Both the position numbers and the translations under genes were made by a program. From Acidimicrobiaceae bacterium (lineage in GTDB: Bacteria; Actinomycetota; Acidimicrobiia; Acidimicrobiales; RAAP-2): 32,456 nt of DNA. Location of the stretch: contig PLSY01000161.1 of assembly GCA_003164275.1 (NCBI GenBank), forward strand, positions 1 through 32,456, in the 5' to 3' direction. The notes below the pieces were generated by a model, which had not been told where the DNA came from, did no database searches, and worked only from the letters and a program-made list of their open reading frames with translations. Of the stretch, positions 1 through 8,166 are shown one piece after another; position 1 is the stretch's first letter, and the number at the start of each line of letters is the position of its first letter.

Positions 1-1
1 G

Positions 2-454
2 CTAGCCGCCGGACTGCTGGGTCACGGCGTACTCGGCCCAGCTGTTCGGCACCGAGCCGTCGAGGAACTCCCGACGACGGACGAAGTACCAGGTCCCGTC
101 GATGAAGCCGTAGGTGTCGAGGTAGCGGCCCCAGTGGTCGAGCCCTTTGCCGGTGAGCACCTGGTAGTAGCAGCGAGAGGTGGCCTCGGTCGGGCTCGTC
201 ACATCGATCTGGAGTGTGGCCGTGTAGTGGCGCATGACGACGGGCTCGGGGCTGCTCAGGGCGGCGGCGGCCGCGTCAGTGAAGATGCGTCGGATGTTCT
301 GGCGACCCTCATAGGCCTCGCCGTCGATCTCCATGACGGCATCTGGGGCGAAGCATTGGAGGACCTGGTCGAACCGGCCCGAGTCACCGTTGGCGTTGTA
401 GCGCGCCACCAGGTCTCGAATGGACTCCCTCGCCACCAGCTCCCACAGCTCCAT
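2..454 (-). CDS. SnoaL-like / NTF2-fold protein
   Basis: A 150-residue protein that reads as a SnoaL-like (ketosteroid-isomerase/NTF2 fold) polypeptide. The N-terminal helix (ARESIRDLVARYNANGDSGR) followed by a 'CFAPDAVMEIDG' strand and a C-terminal 'DGTWYFVRRREFLDG' segment is the usual layout of this family, whose members act as isomerases, hydrolases, dehydratase-like enzymes or small ligand binders. No catalytic residue can be assigned with confidence. The ATG at 454 is chosen because GGGAGAGGAGA precedes it; an in-frame upstream extension would run into the heptamer repeat and be low-complexity. It follows IclR regulator 1 by about 120 nt on the same strand and is probably co-transcribed with it. 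The stop codon is at the very edge of the window. Confidence 0.8.
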   Translation of the reverse strand: MELWELVARESIRDLVARYNANGDSGRFDQVLQCFAPDAVMEIDGEAYEGRQNIRRIFTDAAAAALSSPEPVVMRHYTATLQIDVTSPTEATSRCYYQVLTGKGLDHWGRYLDTYGFIDGTWYFVRRREFLDGSVPNSWAEYAVTQQSGG

Positions 455-500
455 CTCGTGTCTCCTCTCCCCTGCCGTGTTGCACCAGCCGAGCGTTACC

Positions 501-528
501 GCCGACCGCCGACCGCCGACCGCCGACC
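501..528. repeat. Tandem heptamer GCCGACC, four copies
   Basis: Four exact head-to-tail copies of GCCGACC lie in the gap between the IclR 1 stop codon and the SnoaL-like start. It is short, GC-rich and possibly variable in length. It would be in the transcribed spacer if the two genes form an operon. No function is evident. Confidence 0.8.
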
Positions 529-574
529 GGCGGACACCGGAACTGGCCAAGGCGAACCTACTTGGTCCGGCGGC

Positions 575-1582
575 TCAGGCCCTCGACGCGCTGCGGGCCT
601 GCCCGTCCAGATAGCCGTCGGGGGCATGTCCACCGCTCTCCCGAGTCAGATGACGGGTGGCTGACAAGAGGCGCTCGGCAACCGCGTTGATCTCTGTGCC
701 ATCCATGGGCTGCGCGAAGCCCTGGAGGGTCAGGGCCATCACCACCTCGCCATCGGATCCGAACACCGGCGCTGCCATGTTCGACACCAGCACCCTGTCA
801 GTACTCTCAAGGTCGACGACCTGGTAGTCGTGCCGCATGGCGGCGATCAGGCTGCGGGCCCGCCCCCGTAGGCGGTCGTCCCTCGGGTCGTCGAGCAGCT
901 CCATGAGGGCCCGCCCACTGCGGGCCCGAGCACCTGACTCGAGGCCGACCGAGAACCCCCGCTGCCTGACCTTGGTCAAGGCCTGACGGTTGTGCTGCCG
1001 CTCTCCCTCGTCGTCCTCGGGTGCCAAGTTGTCCAGCCAACGATCCACCCGCTGCTCATCGCCCCAGGCCAGGAAGATGGGGCCGAGAGGAGGGATCATC
1101 GGGACCCGCTGGCCCACCCTCACATCGGCCCCCTCCAGCTGGGGCCGGCCGGCCAGGGCCACGATGACGATGTCCTCCCCGACCACGACGCTGGCCACGC
1201 ACTCGGCATGGCACTCGTCGGCCAGGCGACGCATCTCATCGGGAGCGATGTCGATGACCCGGTAACGGGCCAGGGCGGCAAAGCCGACGGCGACGAGGGC
1301 GGGCCCGAGGGAATAGGTCTTATGGCTGTGATGGCGGTGGACATAGCCCGCGTCGGTCAAGGCCTTCAGGATCGAGAGCCCCGATGCCATGTTGAGGTCG
1401 AGGCCTCTCGAGAGCTCCGACAAGGTGAAGCTCTCGTCGGGGTGGGAGGCCAAGAAGTTGAGGACGGCGATGGCCCGAGCCGCCGCCAACGCCGGTCTGG
1501 TCACCTCAGGCTCCGCCGGGCCCGCGGGCCGGGAGCACGACGGTGCCACCCGCCGCCACCCGTACTCGCTCCTTTGGAGCAT
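575..1582 (-). CDS. IclR-family transcriptional regulator (IclR 1)
   Basis: IclR-type regulator of about 335 residues. The N-terminal winged helix-turn-helix (ARAIAVLNFLASHPDESFTLSELSRGL, then ILKALTDAGYV) is followed by the linker 'YSLGPALVAVG' and a C-terminal effector-binding GAF-like domain with 'PLGPIFLAW' and 'VRQRGFSVGLESGA'. Family members bind small aromatic or carboxylate ligands and usually act as dimers or tetramers. Start: ATG 1582 is used because coding-like third-position GC continues up to it; a GTG at 1504 with GGAG six bases upstream is a good alternative and would give about 309 residues, closer to the family norm. The palindromic site at 1662-1731 lies directly upstream, suggesting autoregulation. 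The gene is followed on the same strand by the SnoaL-like gene. Confidence 0.9.
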   Translation of the reverse strand: MLQRSEYGWRRVAPSCSRPAGPAEPEVTRPALAAARAIAVLNFLASHPDESFTLSELSRGLDLNMASGLSILKALTDAGYVHRHHSHKTYSLGPALVAVGFAALARYRVIDIAPDEMRRLADECHAECVASVVVGEDIVIVALAGRPQLEGADVRVGQRVPMIPPLGPIFLAWGDEQRVDRWLDNLAPEDDEGERQHNRQALTKVRQRGFSVGLESGARARSGRALMELLDDPRDDRLRGRARSLIAAMRHDYQVVDLESTDRVLVSNMAAPVFGSDGEVVMALTLQGFAQPMDGTEINAVAERLLSATRHLTRESGGHAPDGYLDGQARSASRA

Positions 1583-1661
1583 CGACCTGCCCAATGGCCC
1601 GACGCCGGACCAAGTCGAGCGTCACGGCTACTCCCCACTGCATCACGCCGTACATCCCCAT

Positions 1662-1731
1662 CTATTCGACATATCGAACGAGACATCGATATATCTAACG
1701 AACTCTCGCGCCCAACCCTGTAGATGTCAAC
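1662..1731 (-). promoter_or_regulatory. Promoter/operator of IclR 1 (site 1)
   Basis: On the minus strand a TTGACA box (1725-1730) is followed after 17 bp by GAGAGT (1702-1707), a possible -10 keeping A2 and T6. At and just past the predicted start point are two inverted repeats: GACAT-CGAT-ATATC (1682-1695, one mismatch) and TTCGA-CATA-TCGAA (1665-1678, perfect), with centres 17 bp apart. The whole 70-bp block aligns without gaps to 10146-10215 (50 of 70 identical by hand count). The layout suits a repressor covering the start of transcription. The assignment to IclR 1 is inference from position. Confidence 0.65.
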
Positions 1732-1776
1732 AGGAGGCTCGGGTCGCCACCCCACGACAGTACGTCCGCGCTCCGA

Positions 1777-3474
1777 CTACCGGGAAGCCAGTGGGCCCCG
1801 GAGCAGCGAGCCGGGAAGGGCACCGGTGTGCTTCCCTTCCCGGAGCAGCACCTGGCCGTTGACCACCGTGGCATCGATGCCGACGGCCCCCTGCTTCAGG
1901 CGGCTGGCCCCGGCCGGGAGGTCGGTGTCGGCGTGGGGCAGGCCCGGGGCGACAGTAGCGGGGTCGAAGACGACGAGGTCGGCTGCGTGCCCCTCGGTGA
2001 GGAGCCCCCGGTCGGCGAAGCCGAAGGCCATGGCCGGGTCGAAGGTCAGCATCCGCACCGCCTCCTCCCAGGTGAAGGCCTGCTGCTCCCTCACCCAGTG
2101 GGAGAGCAGAAAGGTCGGGATGGACGAGTCGATGACCTGGGAGACATGGGCTCCGGTATCGGACCCGCCGACCACCACCCTCGGGTCTCGCAGGATTCGC
2201 ACCACCTCGTCCATGTCCTGATTGGCAAAGGGCTGGGCGAAGAACTGGTCGAAGTCGGCCTCGAGGCAGAGGTCGACCAACGCGTCGACCGGGCCCACAC
2301 CCCGCTCCTTCGCCACATCGGCCACCGTTCGCACCGCACCGCCGGTGGCCTCGAGAACCCGGAGGGCGTCGTACTGGGGAGGACGGGCCTCGGCACCGAC
2401 AGCCGTGCGATAGGGGCCTTCGGTCGCCTCGCGTACTAGTTCGGCCCTCCTCTCGGGGTCCGAGAGCGCCTGGCGTTGGGCCTCGAGTGGCAGGCTGCGC
2501 AGCTGCTTCCATCCAGGCAGCGAGTCGAAGGGTAGGTGGATCGGGAAGCCCACGATGGACATGAACTCACGGGTATGGCCCTGGCCGAAGATGCGGCCAC
2601 CGTGGGCCGCCGCCTCGCTGAACAGGTCGAGGTAGTCCTGGGTGACCTGTGGGGCCCCCTGGGACCACCCGATGATGAAGGACATCGGACGGCCCGAGGC
2701 GACGGACAGATCGTGGAGCCGGCGATAGTAGTCCCGCTTCAACTCGGGGTCTGCGTGCTGTTCGTTGGCGATCTCGAACATGCCCGCCCCGAGGTCACCC
2801 ATGCGGTTGACGAGGGCCACCACCTCTGTCCACTCGGCCTGCCGACTGGGCACGGGCCGGTCGTCGGAGGTCTGGTGGTTCGGGGTGCGGGAGGTGGAGA
2901 GCCCGAGGGCGCCGGCCCGAACGGCCTCCTCCAGCTGGCGGCACATGGCCTCTAGGTCATCGGCCGTCCCGGGCTCTTCGAAGGCCCGCTCACCCATCAC
3001 GTAGGTGCGGAGGGCCGAATGGCCCATGTAGCCGGCGTAGTTGATGCCCTTCGGCACTCTGTCGACGGCGTCCAGGTACTCGGGGAAGGTGTCCCACTGC
3101 CAGGTGATCCCGGCCAGCATGGCCTCTCGGGAGATGTCCTCGGCCCGCTCCAGGCTGCGCATCACGAGGTTCTTGTCGGCCTCGGCACACGGTGCCAGGG
3201 TGAAGCCGCAGTTGCCCATGACGGCCGTTGTGATCCCGTGCCACGACGAGCACGTGCCGAGCGAGTCCCAAAAGACCTGGGCGTCCATGTGGGTGTGGAC
3301 CTCGACGAACCCCGGCGTGACGAACTTTCCCTCGGCATCGATCTCGTCTGCGCCCTTGTCCCGGATGCGCCCGATCGAAGCAATGCGGCCGTCGCTCACC
3401 CCGACGTCGGCCTGGTAGCGCGGTCGCCCCGAGCCGTCGATGACGGTGCCATTTCGAATCACCAGGTCAAACAT
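1777..3474 (-). CDS. Amidohydrolase, N-acyl-D-amino-acid deacylase type
   Basis: A 565-residue member of the D-aminoacylase branch of the amidohydrolase superfamily (amidohydrolase family 3). Seen: the N-terminal beta-sandwich start 'DLVIRNGTVIDGSG', metal-binding HxH (H60, H62 in 'VEVHTHMD'), a GNCG motif with Cys89 that corresponds to the zinc-ligand cysteine of D-aminoacylases, and 'GGSDTGAHV' near the C-terminal part of the barrel with a candidate catalytic Asp. Such enzymes hydrolyse N-acyl or cyclic amide bonds; the true substrate is unknown. The ATG at 3474 has an excellent GGAGGAGG site. It follows the MBL-fold gene by 84 nt on the same strand and is likely in one operon with it. Confidence 0.88.
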   Translation of the reverse strand: MFDLVIRNGTVIDGSGRPRYQADVGVSDGRIASIGRIRDKGADEIDAEGKFVTPGFVEVHTHMDAQVFWDSLGTCSSWHGITTAVMGNCGFTLAPCAEADKNLVMRSLERAEDISREAMLAGITWQWDTFPEYLDAVDRVPKGINYAGYMGHSALRTYVMGERAFEEPGTADDLEAMCRQLEEAVRAGALGLSTSRTPNHQTSDDRPVPSRQAEWTEVVALVNRMGDLGAGMFEIANEQHADPELKRDYYRRLHDLSVASGRPMSFIIGWSQGAPQVTQDYLDLFSEAAAHGGRIFGQGHTREFMSIVGFPIHLPFDSLPGWKQLRSLPLEAQRQALSDPERRAELVREATEGPYRTAVGAEARPPQYDALRVLEATGGAVRTVADVAKERGVGPVDALVDLCLEADFDQFFAQPFANQDMDEVVRILRDPRVVVGGSDTGAHVSQVIDSSIPTFLLSHWVREQQAFTWEEAVRMLTFDPAMAFGFADRGLLTEGHAADLVVFDPATVAPGLPHADTDLPAGASRLKQGAVGIDATVVNGQVLLREGKHTGALPGSLLRGPLASR

Positions 3475-3558
3475 GCGTGGTCCTCCTCCTCGATACCGTT
3501 GTCCAGTCTCCCGCCCGCCAGGCCAGCCTGGCACGCGCTACGTCGTCCGGTCGGCCGC

Positions 3559-4374
3559 TCATGACCACCGCCAGCTCCTCGTGCCTTTCCCGGCGAGAAG
3601 ACGGCCGAAGTGCATGCCCGGGAAGTGAGCACCGGCCACCTCCGCGTCGGTGCCCTGCAGCTCTCTGGCCAGGCTCGTCCTCACCCGCTTGGCCAACAGG
3701 GGGTCGACATCTCCGAGGCCGGCCCAGTCGTCGTCGACGAGTTCGACCGGACAGTGCACGATGTCGCCCAACAAGAAGGCCCGGGCCGTTCCCGAACTGA
3801 GGACGATGTAGGCGTTGCCCGGTGTGTGACCGGGAGCGGCCACGAGGTCGATGCCGGGGACGACCGAGTGGGCGCCTTGCCACACCTCCATCCGGTCGGC
3901 CAGGGGCGACAAGAGCGAGGACACGGCCGGCACGGCGGCATCGACCACGAAGTACTGCCAGTCGTCGGTGTTGCAGTGGTAGGTGGCACGCCCGAATGTG
4001 GCCGTCGTCCCGTCCCCCGCCCAGCCGACGTGATCGGGGTGCAGGTGGGAAAAGACGACATCGGTGATGTCGTCGGGCTGGACGCCGACAGCGGCCAGGT
4101 TGGCCAGCAGCTTCCCACCGTCCATGGCCGTCGGCGGTGTCGGTCCGTAGCCCAAGTCGATGAGCACGAGCCGCTCGCCTTGGCGGACGAGAAAGGCTCC
4201 GACGGGCATGTCCAACAGGCCGTCAGGCCGGGTGAGGGTGGGGTGGGCCGCCCACTCGTCGGGCGTCGCGCCCTTCGCACCGGTGGCCACGGCGGCCGGT
4301 CCCCACAAGTCGACCGGGTCGATGGTGGCGGTGGCGTCGATCACCTGGGTCACCTCGATCGCACCTATCCGCAT
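3559..4374 (-). CDS. MBL-fold metallo-hydrolase
   Basis: A 271-residue metallo-beta-lactamase-fold protein. The metal motif HxHxDH is present (H110, H112, D114, H115 in 'SHLHPDHVG'), followed by 'APGHTPGN' (third-His region), 'LLGDIVH' with the bridging Asp, and 'GAHFPGMHFG' giving the last His. This is the pattern of glyoxalase II, lactonase or quorum-quenching type binuclear hydrolases; a lactonase or thioester hydrolase role would fit a catabolic cluster but is inference. Start: ATG 4374 sits nine bases after AAGGGGG, a better spacing than ATG 4383, which lies directly on that purine tract. It is first in a minus-strand pair with the amidohydrolase and divergent from the P450 gene. Confidence 0.88.
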   Translation of the reverse strand: MRIGAIEVTQVIDATATIDPVDLWGPAAVATGAKGATPDEWAAHPTLTRPDGLLDMPVGAFLVRQGERLVLIDLGYGPTPPTAMDGGKLLANLAAVGVQPDDITDVVFSHLHPDHVGWAGDGTTATFGRATYHCNTDDWQYFVVDAAVPAVSSLLSPLADRMEVWQGAHSVVPGIDLVAAPGHTPGNAYIVLSSGTARAFLLGDIVHCPVELVDDDWAGLGDVDPLLAKRVRTSLARELQGTDAEVAGAHFPGMHFGRLLAGKGTRSWRWS

Positions 4375-4447
4375 CTGCTCCATCCCCCTTCGGTGCCGCC
4401 GTGCCCGACAGTCTCGCCGCACTGCTCGAGTAGCTGTTCAGTCCCCG

Positions 4448-4476
4448 TTGTGTCCCTGTGTCGGCCAGGGTAGCTT
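4448..4476 (+). promoter_or_regulatory. Candidate promoter for the P450 operon
   Basis: TTGTGT (4448-4453), a 17-bp spacer, then TAGCTT (4471-4476), which fits the actinobacterial TAnnnT -10 pattern. Transcription would start near 4483, ahead of ATG 4507 and 4525 but past the GTG at 4477, so it supports one of the later P450 starts. Confidence 0.4.
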
Positions 4477-4524
4477 GTGTCTCGGCATAGCGACAGGGTG
4501 TTCGAAATGACGAAAGAAGGTCAC

Positions 4525-5775
4525 ATGGAGCCAGCCCTCGACATCGGGGTCAACGAGGCGGAGCGGATGCGGAACCGCAGGAACGGTCTCGGCGTGATGA
4601 ACGACCTGGCCGACGTGTTCGACGGCCTGCGTGCCTCGGGCGACGTCCACGAAGGCGGCCTGCCGACCCTTTTCGGGCAGCCCGACTTCGACTACTTCGT
4701 CGGCTTCGAAGGGGCCCCCCGGTTCACCGTCATCGGCCACGACTCGGCACAGTACGTCTTCCGGCAACACGAGCTGTTCTCCTCGGAGCTCTATGCCGGG
4801 ACGGCGGCCAACTGGGGGCCGAATCTGTTGATGATGGACGAGCCCGAGCACGCCCGGTACCGGGCCCTGGCCCAGCCGGCCTTCGCCCTGCGCACCATGG
4901 AGTCCTGGCAGGACCGGTGGCTCCTGCCCACCCTCGAGCGCCTGGTCGAGCCGCTCGCCGACCTCGACCGCTGTGACCTGTATATGGCACTGTGCGCCCG
5001 CTTCCCCGCCCACACCATCGGGGCCGCCCTCGGGATCAGCGAGGAGGAGACGGCCCAGGTCCACGACTGGATCATCCGCACGGCCACCAACATGCCCAAA
5101 GAGGAGTCCGAGGCGGCCAGTGCTGGCCTCGTGGGCTTCCTCTCCCCCATCATCGAGGACCGGCGGATGTCACCGGGCGACGACCTCATCAGCCTGCTGG
5201 TCACGAGCGAGCTCACCGACGAGGACGGCTCCACCCACCGGCTCGACGATGCCGAGGTCATGGGGTTCTGCGGGCTGCTGTTGATCGCCGGCACCGGCAC
5301 CAGCTATCGGGCCACCGGCATCCTGATGCTGAGCGTGCTCTCGAGGCCGGACCTCCTGGCCCAGGTCAAAGCCGACCGGTCCCTTGTCAACCGCTGCGTC
5401 GAAGAGGTGCTCCGCTGGGAGCCGCCCCTCACCTCCTTCTCCCGGCTGGTCACCGAGGACACCGTGATCGACGGAGTGGACCTGCCCAAGGGGGCCCTGG
5501 TGGACGTCGGGGTGGGGGCGGCCAACCGAGACCCCCGGCGCTGGGAGCACCCGAACGACTACGACCCGTTCCGGGAGCCCAAGTCCCACCTGGGCTTCGG
5601 ACGGGGGCCACACTTCTGCATGGGCAACCAGCTGGCTCGCATGGAGATGCGGTCCTCGCTCAACTTGATCCTCGACCGGTTCCCCGACATCGTCCTCGAC
5701 CCGTCGGTCGAGGCTCCCTACGTCACCGGCACCTTCTTTCGCATGCCCACCTCGGTCCCGGTCGCGCTGCGGTGA
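4525..5775 (+). CDS. Cytochrome P450
   Basis: Soluble bacterial P450 of about 416 residues, the usual length. Seen: C-helix region 'DEPEHARYRALAQPAF', ExxR (E294-R297 in 'EEVLRW'), and the heme loop 'FGRGPHFCMG' with the thiolate ligand Cys365. The I-helix reads AGTGTS (255-260): the acid normally found before the conserved Thr is replaced by Gly258, which may alter proton delivery or substrate class. There is no membrane anchor, so it is cytosolic and needs separate ferredoxin and reductase partners; none is encoded in this window. Start: ATG 4525 has GAAAGAAGG four bases upstream; ATG 4507 and GTG 4477 are in frame alternatives. IclR 2 and a nitroreductase follow on the same strand. Confidence 0.93.
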   Translation: MEPALDIGVNEAERMRNRRNGLGVMNDLADVFDGLRASGDVHEGGLPTLFGQPDFDYFVGFEGAPRFTVIGHDSAQYVFRQHELFSSELYAGTAANWGPNLLMMDEPEHARYRALAQPAFALRTMESWQDRWLLPTLERLVEPLADLDRCDLYMALCARFPAHTIGAALGISEEETAQVHDWIIRTATNMPKEESEAASAGLVGFLSPIIEDRRMSPGDDLISLLVTSELTDEDGSTHRLDDAEVMGFCGLLLIAGTGTSYRATGILMLSVLSRPDLLAQVKADRSLVNRCVEEVLRWEPPLTSFSRLVTEDTVIDGVDLPKGALVDVGVGAANRDPRRWEHPNDYDPFREPKSHLGFGRGPHFCMGNQLARMEMRSSLNLILDRFPDIVLDPSVEAPYVTGTFFRMPTSVPVALR

Positions 5776-5831
5776 GCTTCGCTGCGCCAGCAGTCGATGA
5801 ACTGGGTCCCCACCAGCCGGCCAACGGGTCG

Positions 5832-6734
5832 ATGGCCGCATCCAAGACTTCGCCCTCGGCCGACCGGACCATCCGCATCCTCAACTTCCTGGCCGATCGG
5901 CCCGGGGAGTCGTTCACCTTCTCCCAGCTCCGCCGAAGCCTGTCCATGAGCAGTGGCACCATGCACGCCTTGCTGGCCACCCTCGTGTCCGCCTCGTACG
6001 TCCGGCGCAACATCCACGACCTCACCTACTCGCTCGGACCTGCCCTGTTGACCCTCGGGGCCGCAGCCCGCACCGGCTACCGGATCGCCGATGACCTGGT
6101 CCCTGAGATGGAGCGGCTGTCAGATAGCCTCGGGCTCACCTGCCACGCCACCGTCGTCCAGCAGGACGAGATGGTGGTCATCGCCAGGACCGGGCCGCCC
6201 GAGCCGTTCGGCCGACGGGTCCGGACGGGCGAGCGCTATCCGTTGACCCCGCCCCTCGGCACCGCCTACGTCGCCTGGGCCGAGCCCGACGAGATCAAGG
6301 CCTACCTGTCCCGCGCCGAGCCTCCCCTGAGTAGCGAGGACTCCGCCCGATGCCGCCATGCCCTGGCCAACGTCCGCCAGCGTGGCTACTCGATCGCCCT
6401 CGACCCAACGACCCGGCACCGGGTGGGCGAGCTGTTGGACGGAGGCCGCGCAGGCCCCCCACCGGACGGGGAGCTCGATGTGCTGCTCTCCCAGATGGCC
6501 CACGAGGAGTACCTCCTCGCCGACCTGGACTCAGGGTCCACCTACGACGTCATGGCCATCACCGCCCCGGTGTTCGGGCCCGACGGGGGGGTGCTGGCCG
6601 TGCTGTCACTGGCCAATTTCTTCAAGGCCACGACGGCCGACGACATCACCCGCCTGGCCAACCTGCTGCGAAAAGCGGCCAGCGCGGCCACCGGCATCAG
6701 CCCGCCGACACCAGCCGCTGAGGAGCGACCATGA
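5832..6734 (+). CDS. IclR-family transcriptional regulator (IclR 2)
   Basis: A 300-residue IclR regulator and distant paralogue of IclR 1: both share 'ILNFLA..P.ESFT' at the start of the winged HTH, the 'YSLGPALL' linker, 'PLGTAYVAW' (PLGPIFLAW in IclR 1) and 'VRQRGYSIALD'. The effector domain ends with 'APVFGPDGGVLAVLSL'. Start: ATG 5832 has only a weak purine tract; a GTG at 5772 overlaps the P450 stop (GTGA) and would allow translational coupling with 20 extra residues. The stop overlaps the next start (ATGA at 6731-6734). Being embedded between an enzyme pair it is probably a local regulator of the P450/nitroreductase unit; its target site was not found. Confidence 0.9.
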   Translation: MAASKTSPSADRTIRILNFLADRPGESFTFSQLRRSLSMSSGTMHALLATLVSASYVRRNIHDLTYSLGPALLTLGAAARTGYRIADDLVPEMERLSDSLGLTCHATVVQQDEMVVIARTGPPEPFGRRVRTGERYPLTPPLGTAYVAWAEPDEIKAYLSRAEPPLSSEDSARCRHALANVRQRGYSIALDPTTRHRVGELLDGGRAGPPPDGELDVLLSQMAHEEYLLADLDSGSTYDVMAITAPVFGPDGGVLAVLSLANFFKATTADDITRLANLLRKAASAATGISPPTPAAEERP

Positions 6735-7366
6735 CCGAAGCGATGAGATCCGAACGCGTCACCAGCGACGTCATCGAGGCCATGGCGACCTGCCGGGCCA
6801 TGCGCTACTTCACCGACGAGCCCGTGGCCGACGAGTTGATCGAGGCGGTCGTGCGCGCCGCCACCTACGCCCCGAGCCCGGCCAACAGTCAGGGATGGGA
6901 GTTCATCGTGGTGCGGGAGCGGGCACTGAAACAACAACTGTCCGACCTCTTCCTGCCCCCGCTGACCGCGGCCTGGACCGAACACGACCTCCATCCCGAC
7001 ACCCCGGACTCAGCCATGCGACGGGGCGTGCTCAACCTGGCGGCGAGCCTCCCCAACATCCCGGTCGTGATCTTCGTGGCCGGGATCCCGAGCTACCCAC
7101 CCAACGCGCCCGACGAGCACTATGTCTGGTCGACCCTCTACCCGGCCGCCCAGAACTTGGTGCTGGCCGCCCGGTCACTCGGCCTCGGCACCACCTACAC
7201 CCAGTTCCAGGGCATCGACGAAGCGGCCACCAAGAAGCTGCTCGGACTTCCCGATGTCGCCCGCATAGCCACCACCATCCCACTCGGATGGCCGGCGAGG
7301 CCGTTCGGCCCCGTCCGCCGCAAGCCGGTCTCAGAGGTCCTGCACTGGGACCACTACCGGTCCTAG
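6731..7366 (+). CDS. Nitroreductase-family flavoprotein
   Basis: A 211-residue nitroreductase-fold protein. The N-terminal 'MATCRAMRYFTDEPV' and 'RAATYAPSPANSQGWEFIVV' segments are the FMN-phosphate and isoalloxazine-binding signature of the family, and 'AAQNLVLAARSLGLGTTY' is the usual core helix. Members are FMN enzymes using NAD(P)H or F420-like donors to reduce nitro groups, quinones, enones or to remove halogens; substrate is unknown. GAGGAG lies six bases before the ATG, which overlaps the IclR 2 stop by four bases, so it is translationally coupled. It could supply reduction steps alongside the P450. Its stop codon overlaps by 3 nt the stop of the convergent SDR, leaving no room for a classical terminator. 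Confidence 0.88.
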   Translation: MTEAMRSERVTSDVIEAMATCRAMRYFTDEPVADELIEAVVRAATYAPSPANSQGWEFIVVRERALKQQLSDLFLPPLTAAWTEHDLHPDTPDSAMRRGVLNLAASLPNIPVVIFVAGIPSYPPNAPDEHYVWSTLYPAAQNLVLAARSLGLGTTYTQFQGIDEAATKKLLGLPDVARIATTIPLGWPARPFGPVRRKPVSEVLHWDHYRS

Positions 7367-8142
7367 AGGTCGTCTGCCCCGTAGCCCTCGCGGTAGGGAC
7401 CGGCCAGGTGGCCCCCATCGATCGTGAACTGGGAGCCGGTGCAGTAGCTCGACTCGTCCGAGGCCAGGTACAGGGCCAGGTAGGCCACCTCTTTGGGCGT
7501 GCCCATCCGGGCGATGGGCTGGCGGTCGAGGATCTTTTGGATCTTCGCCTTCACTTCGTCGGGCGCGTGGTCGACCATCGGGGTTGCGATCACGCCGGGA
7601 TGGATCGAGTTCACCCGGATGCCACGGGCGCCGAGCTCCAAGGCGGCCACTCGGGTCATGCCGGTCACGGCGAACTTCGACGCCGTGTAGCTCATCATGC
7701 CGGCCACCCCGGCCAGGCCGTCGATCGATGAGATGTTCACGATGGATCCGCAACCTTGCTCAGACATCACCGCCGTCACCGCCCGGATGCCCAAGTAGAC
7801 ACCGTCGCTGTTCACCGACAGGACCCGGCGGTGCTCCTCAATGGTCTCCTCGGTCAGCGGACGCGGCGGTATGCCGATGCCCGCGTTGTTGATCAGGATG
7901 TCGAGGCGGCCAAACCGACCGACCGTGGCCGCCACCGCGGTCGCCCACTGGGCCTCGTCGACCACGTCGAGCGTGGCACCGTCGGCCTGGTCGCCGAGAC
8001 GGGCGACGACGCCACCCACGTCCTCCACGTCGGTGATCATGACGCTTGCCCCCTCGGCCACGAAGAGCTCAGCCTCGGCCTCCCCCTGGCCCTTCGCCCC
8101 GCCGGTGATGAGGGCGACCTTGCCCTCCAACCGGCCGCTCAC
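7363..8142 (-). CDS. Short-chain dehydrogenase/reductase
   Basis: Classical SDR of 259 residues. Seen: cofactor motif TGGAKGQG near residue 14, 'TDVED' after beta-2 with an Asp that favours NAD(H), NNAG, catalytic Ser in 'NISSIDG', and YTASK with the catalytic Tyr and Lys, then 'IHPGVIATPM' and a C-terminal 'FTIDGGHLAGPY'. The pattern resembles 3-alpha/20-beta-hydroxysteroid dehydrogenase-type SDRs, which oxidise or reduce secondary alcohols. GTG 8142 is preceded by GAGAGGG. It is last of three minus-strand genes (LLM oxidoreductase, unknown protein, SDR). Confidence 0.92.
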   Translation of the reverse strand: MSGRLEGKVALITGGAKGQGEAEAELFVAEGASVMITDVEDVGGVVARLGDQADGATLDVVDEAQWATAVAATVGRFGRLDILINNAGIGIPPRPLTEETIEEHRRVLSVNSDGVYLGIRAVTAVMSEQGCGSIVNISSIDGLAGVAGMMSYTASKFAVTGMTRVAALELGARGIRVNSIHPGVIATPMVDHAPDEVKAKIQKILDRQPIARMGTPKEVAYLALYLASDESSYCTGSQFTIDGGHLAGPYREGYGADDL

Positions 8143-8166
8143 TCGCCGCCCTCTCGCACCGCTGCC

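Noticed and set aside
501..528. CRISPR-like or origin-like repeat
   Set aside because: Units are 7 bp, contiguous without spacers, and no Cas genes or replication proteins are nearby.
4992..5831. Upstream extension of IclR 2 into the P450 gene
   Set aside because: The extension overlaps a well-supported P450 in another frame; the IclR homology starts after 5832.
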